13,351 nucleotides of DNA from Aquirhabdus sp. Lineage in GTDB: Bacteria; Pseudomonadota; Gammaproteobacteria; Pseudomonadales; Moraxellaceae. The stretch's first letter is position 1. Each line of letters opens with the position of its first letter. Position numbers and translations under genes: made by a program. Where the stretch lies: assembly GCA_030152425.1 (NCBI GenBank), contig JASLJP010000217.1:1-13351 (forward strand). The letters run 5' to 3'. The notes beneath the pieces are model-generated. The model did no database searches, had not been told where the DNA came from, and saw nothing but the letters and a program-made list of their open reading frames with translations. Below, in pieces: positions 1 through 8,600 of this stretch.

Positions 1-102
1 TGTGACATGTTGCAGGGCTATTTGTTTAGCAAACCCATTCCGGCGTCCGAGGCCACACTGCTGCTGATCAAGGCCAAGAGCGCCCCGCTGATTTCGATGT
101 AA
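1..102 (+). CDS. C-terminal end of an EAL-domain protein (partial)
   Basis: Frame 1 is open from the window edge to TAA at 100-102, giving 33 residues. They include LQGYLFSKPIPASE, the conserved end of EAL domains (QGY-F-P-P). EAL domains are usually cyclic-di-GMP phosphodiesterases that hydrolyse c-di-GMP to pGpG. The catalytic E-A-L and metal-binding residues lie upstream of the window, so activity, any GGDEF partner domain and membrane location cannot be judged. The tail after the motif is only about 18 residues, so EAL is probably the last domain. No terminator hairpin with a T-run follows. The family call rests on this one motif. Confidence 0.72.
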   Translation, partial: CDMLQGYLFSKPIPASEATLLLIKAKSAPLISM

Positions 103-114
103 GCATTGCTGCCA

Positions 115-142
115 ATGACGCCGTCGGTCGTCTTTGTATAAT
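115..142 (+). promoter_or_regulatory. Candidate sigma70 promoter after the EAL gene
   Basis: There is a perfect TATAAT at 137-142, with ATGACG (4 of 6 to TTGACA) at 115-120 and a 16-bp spacer. It lies 12 nt after the EAL stop codon and 392 nt before maeB. It could drive maeB with a long leader, or an unannotated small RNA. The -35 is weak and there is no transcript evidence. Confidence 0.35.
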
Positions 143-452
143 GACCGCACACCCAGACGTGACCTAAACGGAATTTTAGGCACCCAAACACCATAAAACG
201 CGATGAAAAGGATACGCACAGCATGATGGCCCCCTACTCGACCTGCGCCGACGTTCAGGCGATGCAAAATCCGCGTTTAACTGGCAAAAAGTACCAATCA
301 GTGTGCTACACTTCACGACTTGGTAATCTTTGCTACGAATCTTGTAGTCCGCGAGCCGCTTCACAAACTTTCACAATGAGTTTGTATTCAAGTTTGATCT
401 TCGCACACGGCTGATCACAAATGAGCCTGACCAAAACCCAACCTAATGATGC

Positions 453-464
453 TCATGCGCATGA
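453..464. promoter_or_regulatory. 12-bp perfect palindrome upstream of maeB (possible operator)
   Basis: TCATGCGCATGA equals its own reverse complement. It lies 70 nt before the maeB start and 28 nt before the proximal -10-like hexamer, where a dimeric regulator could act. The regulator is unknown and chance is possible. Confidence 0.25.
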
Positions 465-492
465 CCTTTAACGTAGTGTCATGGCTATACGC

Positions 493-498
493 TATGAT
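493..498 (+). promoter_or_regulatory. Possible proximal -10 element of maeB
   Basis: TATGAT at 493-498 matches TATAAT at 5 of 6 positions and lies 36 nt before the maeB ATG. No good -35 stands at 16-18 nt; the nearest, TTAACG at 468-473, is 19 nt away. An activator-dependent promoter would fit, but support is slight. Confidence 0.25.
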
Positions 499-534
499 TA
501 GCCTAAATGTTTTAAGTAGACAACGAGAAGTACG

Positions 535-2811
535 ATGGACAATCAAGAACTGAAGCTAGCGGCTTTGCATTATCACGAGTTTCCTAAACCCGGAAAAATT
601 AACGTCACCCCGAGCAAACAGCTCGCCAACCAACACGACCTTGCCTTAGCCTACTCCCCTGGGGTGGCTGCACCGTGTCTGGAGATCGAGCGCGATCCCG
701 CCTTGGTGTCACGCTACACCGCACGCGGCAACCTCGTCGCCGTGATCACCAACGGCACCGCCGTATTGGGTCTGGGTAATATCGGCCCACTGGCCTCTAA
801 GCCAGTGATGGAAGGCAAAGGCGTACTGTTTAAAAAATTCGCCGGCATCGACGTGTTTGACATCGAAATCGCCGAAAACGATCCAGACAAACTGGTCGAC
901 ATCATCGCGTCCTTAGAGCCGACCTTCGGCGGCATCAATCTGGAAGATATCAAAGCACCGGAGTGTTTTTATATCGAAAAGAAACTGCGCGAACGCATGA
1001 AAATTCCAGTCTTTCACGACGACCAACATGGCACCTCGATCATCGTCGGCGCAGCATTGCTCAACGCGTTGATCTTGGTCAAAAAAGACATCGGTGCGAT
1101 CAAGATCGTCTGCTCGGGTGCAGGCGCAGCGGCGCTGTCCTGCCTTGACCTGCTAGTGGCGCTGGGTGTCAACCGCGCGAACGTGATCGTCGCCGACTCC
1201 AAAGGCGTCATCAACACCGCACGTCTGGCCACCTTGGATGAAAGCAAACGTCGCTATGCACAAGACATCGCCGCAACCCGCCTAGAAGAAGTCATGGCTG
1301 GCGCGGATATGTTCTTGGGTCTGTCGACTGCGGGCATCCTGTCACAGAACATGGTCGCGCAGATGGCGGCCGATCCGATCATCTTTGCGCTGGCCAATCC
1401 GAACCCTGAGATCCTGCCTGAGCTGGCCAAAGCCGTCCGTCCAGACGTGATCATCGCCACCGGCCGTTCGGACTATCCAAATCAGGTCAACAACGCGCTG
1501 TGCTTCCCGTATATTTTCCGCGGTGCGCTGGACTCCGGCGCGACGACCGTCAATGAGGCAATGAAAGTCGCCTGCGTTCACGCCATCGCCAAAATGGCTC
1601 ATGTCGAATCCAGTAGCAATACCTATGGTGAAGACGGCCAACGCTTTGGTCGTGAGTACCTGATCCCGGGTCCACTTGATCCACGTCTGATCATCGAGAT
1701 CGCGCCGGAGATCGCACGTGCTGCGATGGAGTCCGGTGTTGCGACCCGTCCTATCGAAGACTTTGCTGCCTATCGTCAACGTCTGTCCGAGTTCGTCTAT
1801 AACTCGGCATTCCTCATGAAGCCGGTGTTTGCCCAAGCGAAAAGCGATCCGAAACGCATCGTCTTCTGTGAGGGCGAAGATGAACGCGTCCTGCGTGCGG
1901 TTCAACTGGTGGTTGATGAAGGTCTGGCCTACCCGATCTTGGTCGGTCGCCCAACCGTAATTCAAAACCAGATCATCAAACTGGGTCTGCGCCTACAAGC
2001 GGGTATCCACTTTGAGCTGGTCAATCAAGACGATGATCCGCGCTACAAAGAATGCTGGCAGTACTACTACTCGCTGATGCAGCGTCGTGGTGTGGGTGTC
2101 GAGCTGGCCAAGCGTGAAGCGCGTCGCCGTACCACGCTGATCGGTGCCATGCTGGTGCATTTTGGCGCAGCGGATGGGTTGATCTGCGGTACGTTTGCCC
2201 ACTACGGTCTGCATCTGGACTACCTCAAAGACGTCATCGGCCGCAAAGAAGGCGTCAAGAGCTTCTATGCGATGAACGTCGTGATGTTGGAAGAGCGCAA
2301 TCTGTTTATCGCCGACACCTACGTCAACGAAGACCCGACGGCAGAACAACTGGCCGAGATGACCTTGTTGGCGGCTGAAGAAATTCGCCGCTTTGGTCTC
2401 ACCCCTAAAGTTGCGCTGCTGTCGCACTCCAGCTTTGGCAGTGGCGAAGGCAAAAGCGCGCAGAAAATGCGTGAAACCTATCGCATCCTCTCCGAGATCG
2501 CACCCGAGCTTGAAGTCGAAGGCGAGATGCATGGTGATGCCGCCCTCAACGAATCGATCCGTCTGGCCGAGTTCCCGAACTCACGCTACAAAGGCTCGGC
2601 CAACCTGCTGATCATGCCGACCATGGACGCCGCCAATATCGCCTTTAACCTGCTGAAAACCGCAGCGGGTAACAACGTGACCATCGGCCCAATCCTGCTC
2701 GGTGCGGCCAAACCGGTGCATATCCTGACCCCAACCGCGACCCCGCGCCGGATCGTCAATATGACGGCACTGGCGGTGGCAGAAATCCAACAAGCAGAGA
2801 AAGGCCAGTAA
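535..2811 (+). CDS. maeB: NADP-dependent malic enzyme with C-terminal phosphotransacetylase-like domain
   Basis: MaeB decarboxylates L-malate to pyruvate and CO2 in the cytosol with reduction of NADP, supplying NADPH and pyruvate during growth on C4 acids. At 758 residues it matches the usual fused bacterial MaeB (about 760). The malic-enzyme half (about 1-425) shows Tyr40 in AYSPGVAAPC, Lys95 in MEGKGVLFKK, the metal-site acids Glu137-Asp138 and Asp162-Asp163 (FHDDQHGT), and the Rossmann loop GAGAAA at 195-200. From about residue 430 the chain is a phosphotransacetylase-type domain starting near PKRIVFCEGEDERVL. In E. coli this domain has no transacetylase activity and mediates allosteric control by acetyl-CoA. 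The ATG is preceded by GAGAAG, 4 nt away, and the N-terminus lines up with the family. The gene is monocistronic, with its own terminator. I see no lesion. Confidence 0.96.
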   Translation: MDNQELKLAALHYHEFPKPGKINVTPSKQLANQHDLALAYSPGVAAPCLEIERDPALVSRYTARGNLVAVITNGTAVLGLGNIGPLASKPVMEGKGVLFKKFAGIDVFDIEIAENDPDKLVDIIASLEPTFGGINLEDIKAPECFYIEKKLRERMKIPVFHDDQHGTSIIVGAALLNALILVKKDIGAIKIVCSGAGAAALSCLDLLVALGVNRANVIVADSKGVINTARLATLDESKRRYAQDIAATRLEEVMAGADMFLGLSTAGILSQNMVAQMAADPIIFALANPNPEILPELAKAVRPDVIIATGRSDYPNQVNNALCFPYIFRGALDSGATTVNEAMKVACVHAIAKMAHVESSSNTYGEDGQRFGREYLIPGPLDPRLIIEIAPEIARAAMESGVATRPIEDFAAYRQRLSEFVYNSAFLMKPVFAQAKSDPKRIVFCEGEDERVLRAVQLVVDEGLAYPILVGRPTVIQNQIIKLGLRLQAGIHFELVNQDDDPRYKECWQYYYSLMQRRGVGVELAKREARRRTTLIGAMLVHFGAADGLICGTFAHYGLHLDYLKDVIGRKEGVKSFYAMNVVMLEERNLFIADTYVNEDPTAEQLAEMTLLAAEEIRRFGLTPKVALLSHSSFGSGEGKSAQKMRETYRILSEIAPELEVEGEMHGDAALNESIRLAEFPNSRYKGSANLLIMPTMDAANIAFNLLKTAAGNNVTIGPILLGAAKPVHILTPTATPRRIVNMTALAVAEIQQAEKGQ

Positions 2812-2831
2812 TCCACTGACCTTGCGTCCTG

Positions 2832-2867
2832 CACTAAAAAAGCCTTCAAATGAAGGCTTTTTTAGTG
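2832..2867. terminator. Bidirectional terminator between maeB and gloA
   Basis: A perfect 16-bp stem (CACTAAAAAAGCCTTC and its complement) encloses the loop AAAT. The stem has a GC core with an A-tract on one side and a T-tract on the other, so it works as an intrinsic terminator in both directions. It begins 21 nt after the maeB stop and ends 9 nt beyond the gloA stop, serving both convergent units. Confidence 0.93.
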
Positions 2868-2876
2868 GGCGTTTAC

Positions 2877-3260
2877 TTAATCACGCTCAATCAACTCGAT
2901 CTTATAACCATCTGGATCTTCGACAAAGGCGATGACGGTGTTGCCATGTTTCATCGGTCCCGCCTCGCGCACCACCCGACCACCGCGCGCCTTGATGTCG
3001 TCACACGCCTGATAGGCATTGGGCACGGCCAATGCGATATGGCCATAGCCCGCACCCAGATCATAGCTTGGGGTATCCCAGTTATGGGTCAGCTCCAGTA
3101 CGGTATTGCTGTCTTCATCGCCATACCCTAAAAACGCCAAGGTAAAACGGCCTTCCGGATAGTCCCGCTGGCGCAGCAGACGCATGCCCAGCACTTCGGT
3201 ATAAAACGCAATCGAGCGCGGCAGATCCCCGACGCGCAGCATGACATGCAGTATTCTCAT
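2877..3260 (-). CDS. gloA: Lactoylglutathione lyase (glyoxalase I)
   Basis: GloA isomerises the hemithioacetal of methylglyoxal and glutathione to S-lactoylglutathione in the cytosol, the first step of methylglyoxal detoxification. The 127-residue protein is a single vicinal-oxygen-chelate domain. All four metal ligands fall at the same numbers as in E. coli GloA: His5, Glu56, His74 and Glu122. The short chain, without the long N-terminal and loop insertions of zinc forms, suggests the Ni/Co-activated class. Its ATG overlaps the stop of the upstream ampG-like gene in ATGA, so translation is probably coupled and transcription shared. The unit ends at the shared terminator 2832-2867. Confidence 0.95.
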   Translation of the reverse strand: MRILHVMLRVGDLPRSIAFYTEVLGMRLLRQRDYPEGRFTLAFLGYGDEDSNTVLELTHNWDTPSYDLGAGYGHIALAVPNAYQACDDIKARGGRVVREAGPMKHGNTVIAFVEDPDGYKIELIERD

Positions 3261-4600
3261 GATGTTTTTCCTGTCGTGGTCGCAACTGGGGCTTTCTTTT
3301 CATGCCACGGCGCAACCCATGGCAACATCAGCATCCCCGGAATGGCCAGTAGCGTACACAGCCAGAAGAAGCCGGTATAGCCGCCCATAAACTCGACCAT
3401 ATAGCCGGCATAGCCGTTGACCACCGTGCGCGGTAGCGAGGCCAGCGAAGACAGCAACGCAAGCTGGAATGCGGTATAGGCAGGATTGGTACTCTGGGCG
3501 ATAAACGCGACAAAGGCAGCCGTACCCAAACCCACTGCAAACGCTTCGGTGGCGACGACAGCACCCAGCTCCCACGTACTCGGCGCGGTCTGCATCGACA
3601 ACCATGCAAATAACGGGATGACCAGTAGCTGCGCCACACCGAACAGCCACAGCGCCCGATGGATCGACAGCTTAAGCATCGAGAAGCCGCCGATAAAGCC
3701 ACCGATCAGGCCGCCCCACAGCACCGCCACTTTAGCAACCGCGCCGATCTGGGTCTTGGTGTAGCCCATATCCAGATAGAACTTGGTCGCCAGAGAGGTT
3801 GCCAACGAGTCGCCGAGTTTATACAGGAATATAAAGACGATCAGCGCAATACCGGCTTTCACCCCTTTACGACCAAAAAACTCCTTGAGCGGCTCGACAA
3901 AAGCACCGGTCAGCGTCCGCGGCGGGATCTGGCGTAGCGCCGGCTCACGCACGCAGAGTGCCAAAATCACACAGGGCAACATAAACGCCGCGACGATCCA
4001 AAACACGGCATCCCATGCCAGATAGTCCGACAGGATCAATGCCAGACTACCCGGCACCAGACCGGCCATTTTGTAGGCATTGACGTGAAAGGTATTCCCA
4101 AGCCCCAGCTCCTGATCCGGCAAGATCTCGCGGCGATAGGCATCGATGACGATATCCAGCGACGCACTGAGGAAACTGATCAATAACCCCAAACCGGTAA
4201 TCGCCATCAATTGCGTATCCGGTCGTAACCCGCCCAAGCTGCCTAAGCTCAAGAGCAACAAGATCGGCAAGATGATTAACCACGTCCGGCGCCGCCCAAA
4301 GCGCTCGACCTGCAGCAGATCCAGTACCGGTGCCCAGACCGGTTTCAGCACATAGGGGATTTGCAGCAGGGTCAGCAGGCCGATGGTTTTGATATCGAGT
4401 TTATAGCTATCGGCCCAGGCGGGAATCAGATTCAAAAACACAAACAGCGGCATCCCGGAAGAGAAGCCTGTCACGATACAAATCAGCATCCGCTTCCATA
4501 CATCAAACTGGCGATGACCGCCTTGATTCGGGTTAGACTGCGTCGATGTAGACTCTGATGGAGCGGATGTCACTGCTGGATGTGGCGCGGAGTTAGGCAT
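3257..4600 (-). CDS. ampG: AmpG-family muropeptide permease (MFS)
   Basis: AmpG imports GlcNAc-anhydroMurNAc peptides from the periplasm through the inner membrane for cell-wall recycling, and so shapes the beta-lactamase induction signal in species with AmpR. The 447-residue protein is highly hydrophobic, with about 12 membrane segments. It carries family motifs: GFSSGMPL (45-52), IKTIGLL (69-75), PYVLKPVWAPVLD (81-93), FGRRRTW (100-106) and SASLDIVIDAYR (144-155). Residues 1-35 are Ser/Thr/Pro-rich, polar and probably cytosolic. The ATG at 4600 lacks a clear Shine-Dalgarno sequence. Met38 (4489) has GGAAG only 2 nt upstream, so the start is uncertain. The next gene, gloA, overlaps by ATGA. 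Species of this group can carry more than one AmpG paralogue, so substrate is inferred from the family. Confidence 0.85.
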   Translation of the reverse strand: MPNSAPHPAVTSAPSESTSTQSNPNQGGHRQFDVWKRMLICIVTGFSSGMPLFVFLNLIPAWADSYKLDIKTIGLLTLLQIPYVLKPVWAPVLDLLQVERFGRRRTWLIILPILLLLSLGSLGGLRPDTQLMAITGLGLLISFLSASLDIVIDAYRREILPDQELGLGNTFHVNAYKMAGLVPGSLALILSDYLAWDAVFWIVAAFMLPCVILALCVREPALRQIPPRTLTGAFVEPLKEFFGRKGVKAGIALIVFIFLYKLGDSLATSLATKFYLDMGYTKTQIGAVAKVAVLWGGLIGGFIGGFSMLKLSIHRALWLFGVAQLLVIPLFAWLSMQTAPSTWELGAVVATEAFAVGLGTAAFVAFIAQSTNPAYTAFQLALLSSLASLPRTVVNGYAGYMVEFMGGYTGFFWLCTLLAIPGMLMLPWVAPWHEKKAPVATTTGKTS

Positions 4601-4700
4601 AAGGCGTGGCTGCGTAGGCGGTGTAAAGATCGTGTTCGTAGAGTAGCTGTATCATGGCAATTTTGCCAGAATAGTCCGTATCGTTTTTGGGATGTTGCAC
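4601..4700. promoter_or_regulatory. Divergent promoter region with a symmetric operator-like site
   Basis: These 100 nt separate the starts of ampG (minus) and the HugZ-like gene (plus). The inverted repeat TGGCAA-TT-TTGCCA occupies 4655-4668. A -10-like TATCAT for the plus strand lies at 4650-4655, touching the repeat, so a bound dimer could block it. No good -35 was found for either direction. Confidence 0.35.
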
Positions 4701-5369
4701 ATGCCGTACCATAGCCCTGCCATCCATGCACTGCTCTCCTGTCGTCAGGCGGTCTTGGCCAGTCAGTCGGCCAGTGTGCCTGGCTTTCCCTATACCTCAT
4801 TTATCCCGATTGCGACGACCCCCACGGGTCAGATCATCTCGGTGCTGAGTGAAAGCGCGCAACACTCGCTGAATATCGCCATTGATGCGCGGGTCTCGTT
4901 GCTACTGCATGACGACCTTGAGCAAAATTGGCAAGCAGCAACGCGGCTGTCGGTGCTCGGGCTGATGCGACCGCTACGTGCTGACCGCGAGACCGAGCGT
5001 ACCTTGCGGAGTGCGTTTGACCAGTTGCACCCCGAGCTAAAAGACATGAATCAAGACAGCGACTACCGCTGCTGGTTGCTTGAGCCGGTCAGATTCCGCT
5101 TTGTCTCTCTGCTAGGTCGGACAGAGTGGCTCGATCAGATCTCCCCAGCACCGTTTGAGCTGTCGTTGGCCGAACACACGGCGCTCAGCGCGCTGCTGGG
5201 GAGTGAAGGTCGCCACGTCGAGATCGTGCAAGCCTGCCGCTATGGGATACAAATCATCGAACAAGGCCGTGTGCGGTTTTTAGCCCTCAACGCGCCCGTC
5301 ACCGAGGTCGCCGAACTGTTGACACAAGTGCAAGCTGGTGCGTTTGTACATACCGTGGCGATTAAATAA
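4701..5369 (+). CDS. HugZ/HutZ-like protein with a pyridoxamine-5'-phosphate-oxidase-type split-barrel
   Basis: This 222-residue soluble protein has no signal peptide or membrane segment. Its N-terminal half has the PNPOx-like pattern of the HugZ/HutZ family (haem-utilisation, FMN- or haem-binding split barrel): an opening helix with LLSCRQAVLASQ, then GFPYTSFIP, a strand ending ISVLSE, and HSLNIAIDARVSLLLHD. The C-terminal part resembles the DUF2470 domain of that family in order (an acidic helix, a strand GIQIIEQGRVRFLAL, then a final helix), but the usual HMNxDH signature is absent; only LAEH, with His159, remains. Haem degradation is therefore not assured and a general flavin reductase or binding role is possible. 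ATG 4701 is preferred over ATG 4692 because a GGG lies about 10 nt upstream, while at 4692 it abuts the start. The gene is divergent from ampG and stands alone. Confidence 0.6.
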   Translation: MPYHSPAIHALLSCRQAVLASQSASVPGFPYTSFIPIATTPTGQIISVLSESAQHSLNIAIDARVSLLLHDDLEQNWQAATRLSVLGLMRPLRADRETERTLRSAFDQLHPELKDMNQDSDYRCWLLEPVRFRFVSLLGRTEWLDQISPAPFELSLAEHTALSALLGSEGRHVEIVQACRYGIQIIEQGRVRFLALNAPVTEVAELLTQVQAGAFVHTVAIK

Positions 5370-5686
5370 CCACTCTAAAAATGCAATGGTGGAATCCCGA
5401 CAAGACCAACTTTCAAGGGCAACGATATCTGCTAGACTCCTGACTACCCCTTGCCTGCACGACTTCGGCATTTGCACCGATCCGTTTTTAAAAGAGTTTG
5501 ATATTGACCACGCCCGTACACCCTGCAGCACAGACGACACCCCCCGATCCTGAGACGACTTTGGCGCCTCATGACACCGACCAACCACAGACCACGACCC
5601 ACACAGAAGCTCATAAAAATAATGCTCAATCAAAGGGCAATTCGATTAAACTTAAAGTACCTGCAGCAATGACGACGAGACTCACT
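5370..5686. other. Region between the HugZ-like gene and the Lon-like protease
   Basis: These 317 nt are largely non-coding if the protease begins at ATG 5687. The protease frame stays open back to TTG codons at 5498 and 5504, so 5498-5686 could instead encode a Pro/Thr-rich extension. Codon use before about 5690 is poorer in G/C at third positions than in the body of the gene, which favours the later start. No clear terminator follows the HugZ-like stop. ACTTCGGCATTTGCACCG at 5462-5479 recurs with one mismatch at 10162-10179. Confidence 0.4.
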
Positions 5687-8600
5687 ATGGAAGGTCACAA
5701 CAGCAACACCCCGAATCTCAGCACGTCAGTGGACACTCCCGTATCGGCCAGTGTAGACGCCACGCCTGCCGCCGCAAGCCCAGTGCCTGCGCAGAAAATC
5801 GTCCGCCCGGCTACGCGCGCGCGCGCTAAACCTGCCGTAGTCAGCCGCGAGAACACCCCCGTGCCTGAGATCAAAACTGCCCCGGCACACAGCCTGGTAC
5901 CGACTGCCGCCCCCAAAGCGGTCTTACCGCCCAGTGGTCGCCTGACGCCTGCTCAGTTGATGCGTGCACCCAATCTGGCCAGTCTGCCGCCCTCCACGCG
6001 CCGCATCAAACCGCTCAATGATTTTTTAGGTCAACACCGCGCCCGTGCTGCCGTCGAGACCGCCTTGTCCCTGCCGTTTGACGGCTACAATATCTTTGCC
6101 GTGGGGACCAATGGTCTGGGTAAGCGCACCATGCTGAAACGCATGTTGGCACTGCAAGCGGCTCAAATGCCCACCCCAAGCGACTGGGTCTATGTCAATA
6201 ACTTTGCCAACCCGCGTCAGCCCAGTGCGCTCGAACTCCCGCCGGGAGATGCGCCAAAGCTCAAAAAGCATATGCACCAACTGTGGGACACACTATTCGA
6301 CCATCTCGAAAAATCATTTGCCGCCGACAGCTATCACACGCGCATCGAAACCATCCGCCAAAGTGCGGGCAATGCCCAACAACAAGCCCTGCTCGCGCTG
6401 ACCCAAGAAGGCGAAGCGCTGGCACTTAAGCTGGTCTCACGCAATGAACAACACCGCTTTGTACCCGTCAAAGCACTGGGGCGTGATGACAGCAAAGCGA
6501 CCAATGCGCCAGCCAGTGAAGAGCTGGACGAAAATGAATTAGCCGCACTGGCACCCGATGAGCGCGCCAAGATCAACCAAAACGTGCGTCAGATGGATAA
6601 AAAACTGCATCGTCTCGGCGCCCGTCTCGGCCGTATCGAAGAGCAGACCCGCCATCAGGTAGCCAGCCTGAATGCCCAGCTTGCAACTGATGTAGTGATG
6701 CCGCGCATCACGCAAGCGGCACAGCGCTTTGAGCACGTCAATGGCTTTAGCGAATATCTCAAAGACTATGCCACCGACATCATCGAACATGTCGAGCTGA
6801 TCCTGGAGCAAGAAGAAGACGACTTCCTGCCCGGTGTTTTTGACCGCGTGCCGCCGCGCTATCAGGTCAACGTCGTCGTCACGCATAAACCCAACTCGGG
6901 CGCGCCGGTCATCTTTGAAGACCTGCCTACCCACTACAACCTGCTGGGTCACGTCGAACAACTGACCCAAATGGGTACCATCACCACCGACTTTACCTTG
7001 ATCCGTCCCGGCGCCCTGCACCGCGCCAATGGCGGCTTCCTCATGCTCGAAGCGGATCAACTGCTGGAGCAACCCTACGCATGGCATGGTTTGAAACGTG
7101 CCCTACGCTCCGGCCAGTTAAAACTGTCCTCACTGGAGCACATGCTGACCCTGACCGGTAGCATATCGCTGGAGCCTGAATCACTGCCGCTTGCGGTCAA
7201 GGTCATCCTGCTCGGCGAGCCGTATATCTACTACGAGCTGCTCGAATTTGAACCCGAGCTGAATGCGCTGTTTAAGATCCGCGCCGACTTTACCAACACC
7301 CTAACCCGAACCAGCGACAACGAAGAAGCCTATGTGCGTCTGATCGCCGACTATGTCAATAAAGACAAGTTGCTGCCATTTGATCGCTCAGCGCTGGCCG
7401 CCCTGCTGACCGACTCCAGTCGTCAGGCGGAAGATCAATCGTCCTTGTCGCTCCACGCTGCCACGCTCGGCGACCTGCTGCGCGAGGCCAGTACACTGGC
7501 GATCCAGCACGGAGACCGCCAAGTCACCGCCAAACACATCAACGCAACCTTAAGCGCACGTCAGTACCGCCTCGGCCATTTGCGCGAGCTGTATTGGGAA
7601 GACTTGTCACGTGGCACACAGCTCATCGAGACCGAGGGGCTGCGGATCGGTCAGATCAACGCACTGACGGTGGTACACTACGCCGACAGCGAGTTTGGCT
7701 TGCCTGCCCGCCTGACCGCCACCGTCTACCAAGGCGGCGGCGAGATCCTCGACATCGAACGCAGTGTCGAGCTGGGTGGCGCCTTGCATGCCAAGGGCAT
7801 CCTGATCATGTCCAGCTTCCTGCGCGCCCACTTTGGTCGTACCCAGCCACTGCATTTTTCAGCGGCACTGGCCTTTGAGCAAAGCTACGGTGAAATCGAC
7901 GGCGACAGCGCAACACTGGCTGAGCTGTGCGCATTGATCTCCTCGATCAGTCAGATCCCGATCGATCAATCGTGGGCAATCACTGGCTCGATGAACCAGC
8001 TCGGTGTCGTCCAGCCCATTGGCGGTATCAATCCAAAGATCGAAGGCTTCTTTGATGCCTGCCAACTGCAAGGCCTCAACGGTCAACAAGGCGTGATCCT
8101 GCCCGTTCAAAACGTCCAGCATCTGATGCTGCGTCAAGATGTAATTGATGCCGTTGCCGCAGGGCGCTTCCATCTCTATGCCGTGCGTACCATCGAGGAT
8201 GCATTGTCTTTGCTCATGAAACGCCCTGCCGGTGAGATGAACCAAAAAGGTCTCTACCCGCGCGACACCATCTTTGGCGAAGTGATGCAGCAACTGAAAC
8301 ACTGGCAACGTCTTGAAGACGGCAACAAAGTCAAAGGCGAAAAAGCTGAGGATGCAGATGGCAATAAAGACAAAGCCCCAAAAAAAGGCAAGTCGAAAAA
8401 AGCCCCCGCGGACAAGCCCGGCAAAACGCCGGATAGCAGTGCGGCCAAAGCCGACACTGAGAAAAAGTCAGACAAAAAATCTGGCAAAAAATCGAACGTG
8501 AAAGACAAAGCCAAAGCGGACCATAAACCGATTGACCCCGAAGACCTGCCAGACCACGGTCTAGCCGATCTCATCGCAGCAACGGCTCAGGATAAAAGCA

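Larger units (their letters stand above)
103..534. other. Intergenic region and leader upstream of maeB
   Basis: This 432-nt stretch has no convincing gene. It holds a sigma70-like site at 115-142, a 6-bp inverted repeat (CCTAAA/TTTAGG, 163-180), a 7-bp inverted repeat with a 9-nt loop (ACAAACT/AGTTTGT, 363-385), a perfect 12-bp palindrome (453-464) and a second -10-like hexamer (493-498) close to maeB. A 63-codon ORF from 223 to 414 has a weak AAGGA 10 nt ahead of its ATG, but its composition does not look coding. If transcription starts near 149, the maeB leader is about 385 nt and could be regulatory. I recognise no known riboswitch in it. Confidence 0.5.

Noticed and set aside
223..414. 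63-codon plus-strand ORF in the maeB leader
   Set aside because: Composition (Ser, Cys, Tyr scattered, no pattern) does not look coding and the ribosome site is weak and distant; kept only as part of the leader description.
1342..1965. 207-codon minus-strand ORF within maeB
   Set aside because: It is antisense to a complete, strongly conserved enzyme; the frame is open because of codon bias in maeB and the product has no motif.
1993..2532. 179-codon minus-strand ORF within maeB
   Set aside because: Same antisense shadow, with no recognisable domain.
6539..7087. 182-codon minus-strand ORF inside the Lon-like gene
   Set aside because: Antisense to the conserved AAA module; no start signal or domain.
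8313..8520. Lys-rich tail of the Lon-like protein considered as a frameshifted or fused separate gene
   Set aside because: The frame is continuous with the Lon domain, codon use does not change abruptly and no new start signal is present.
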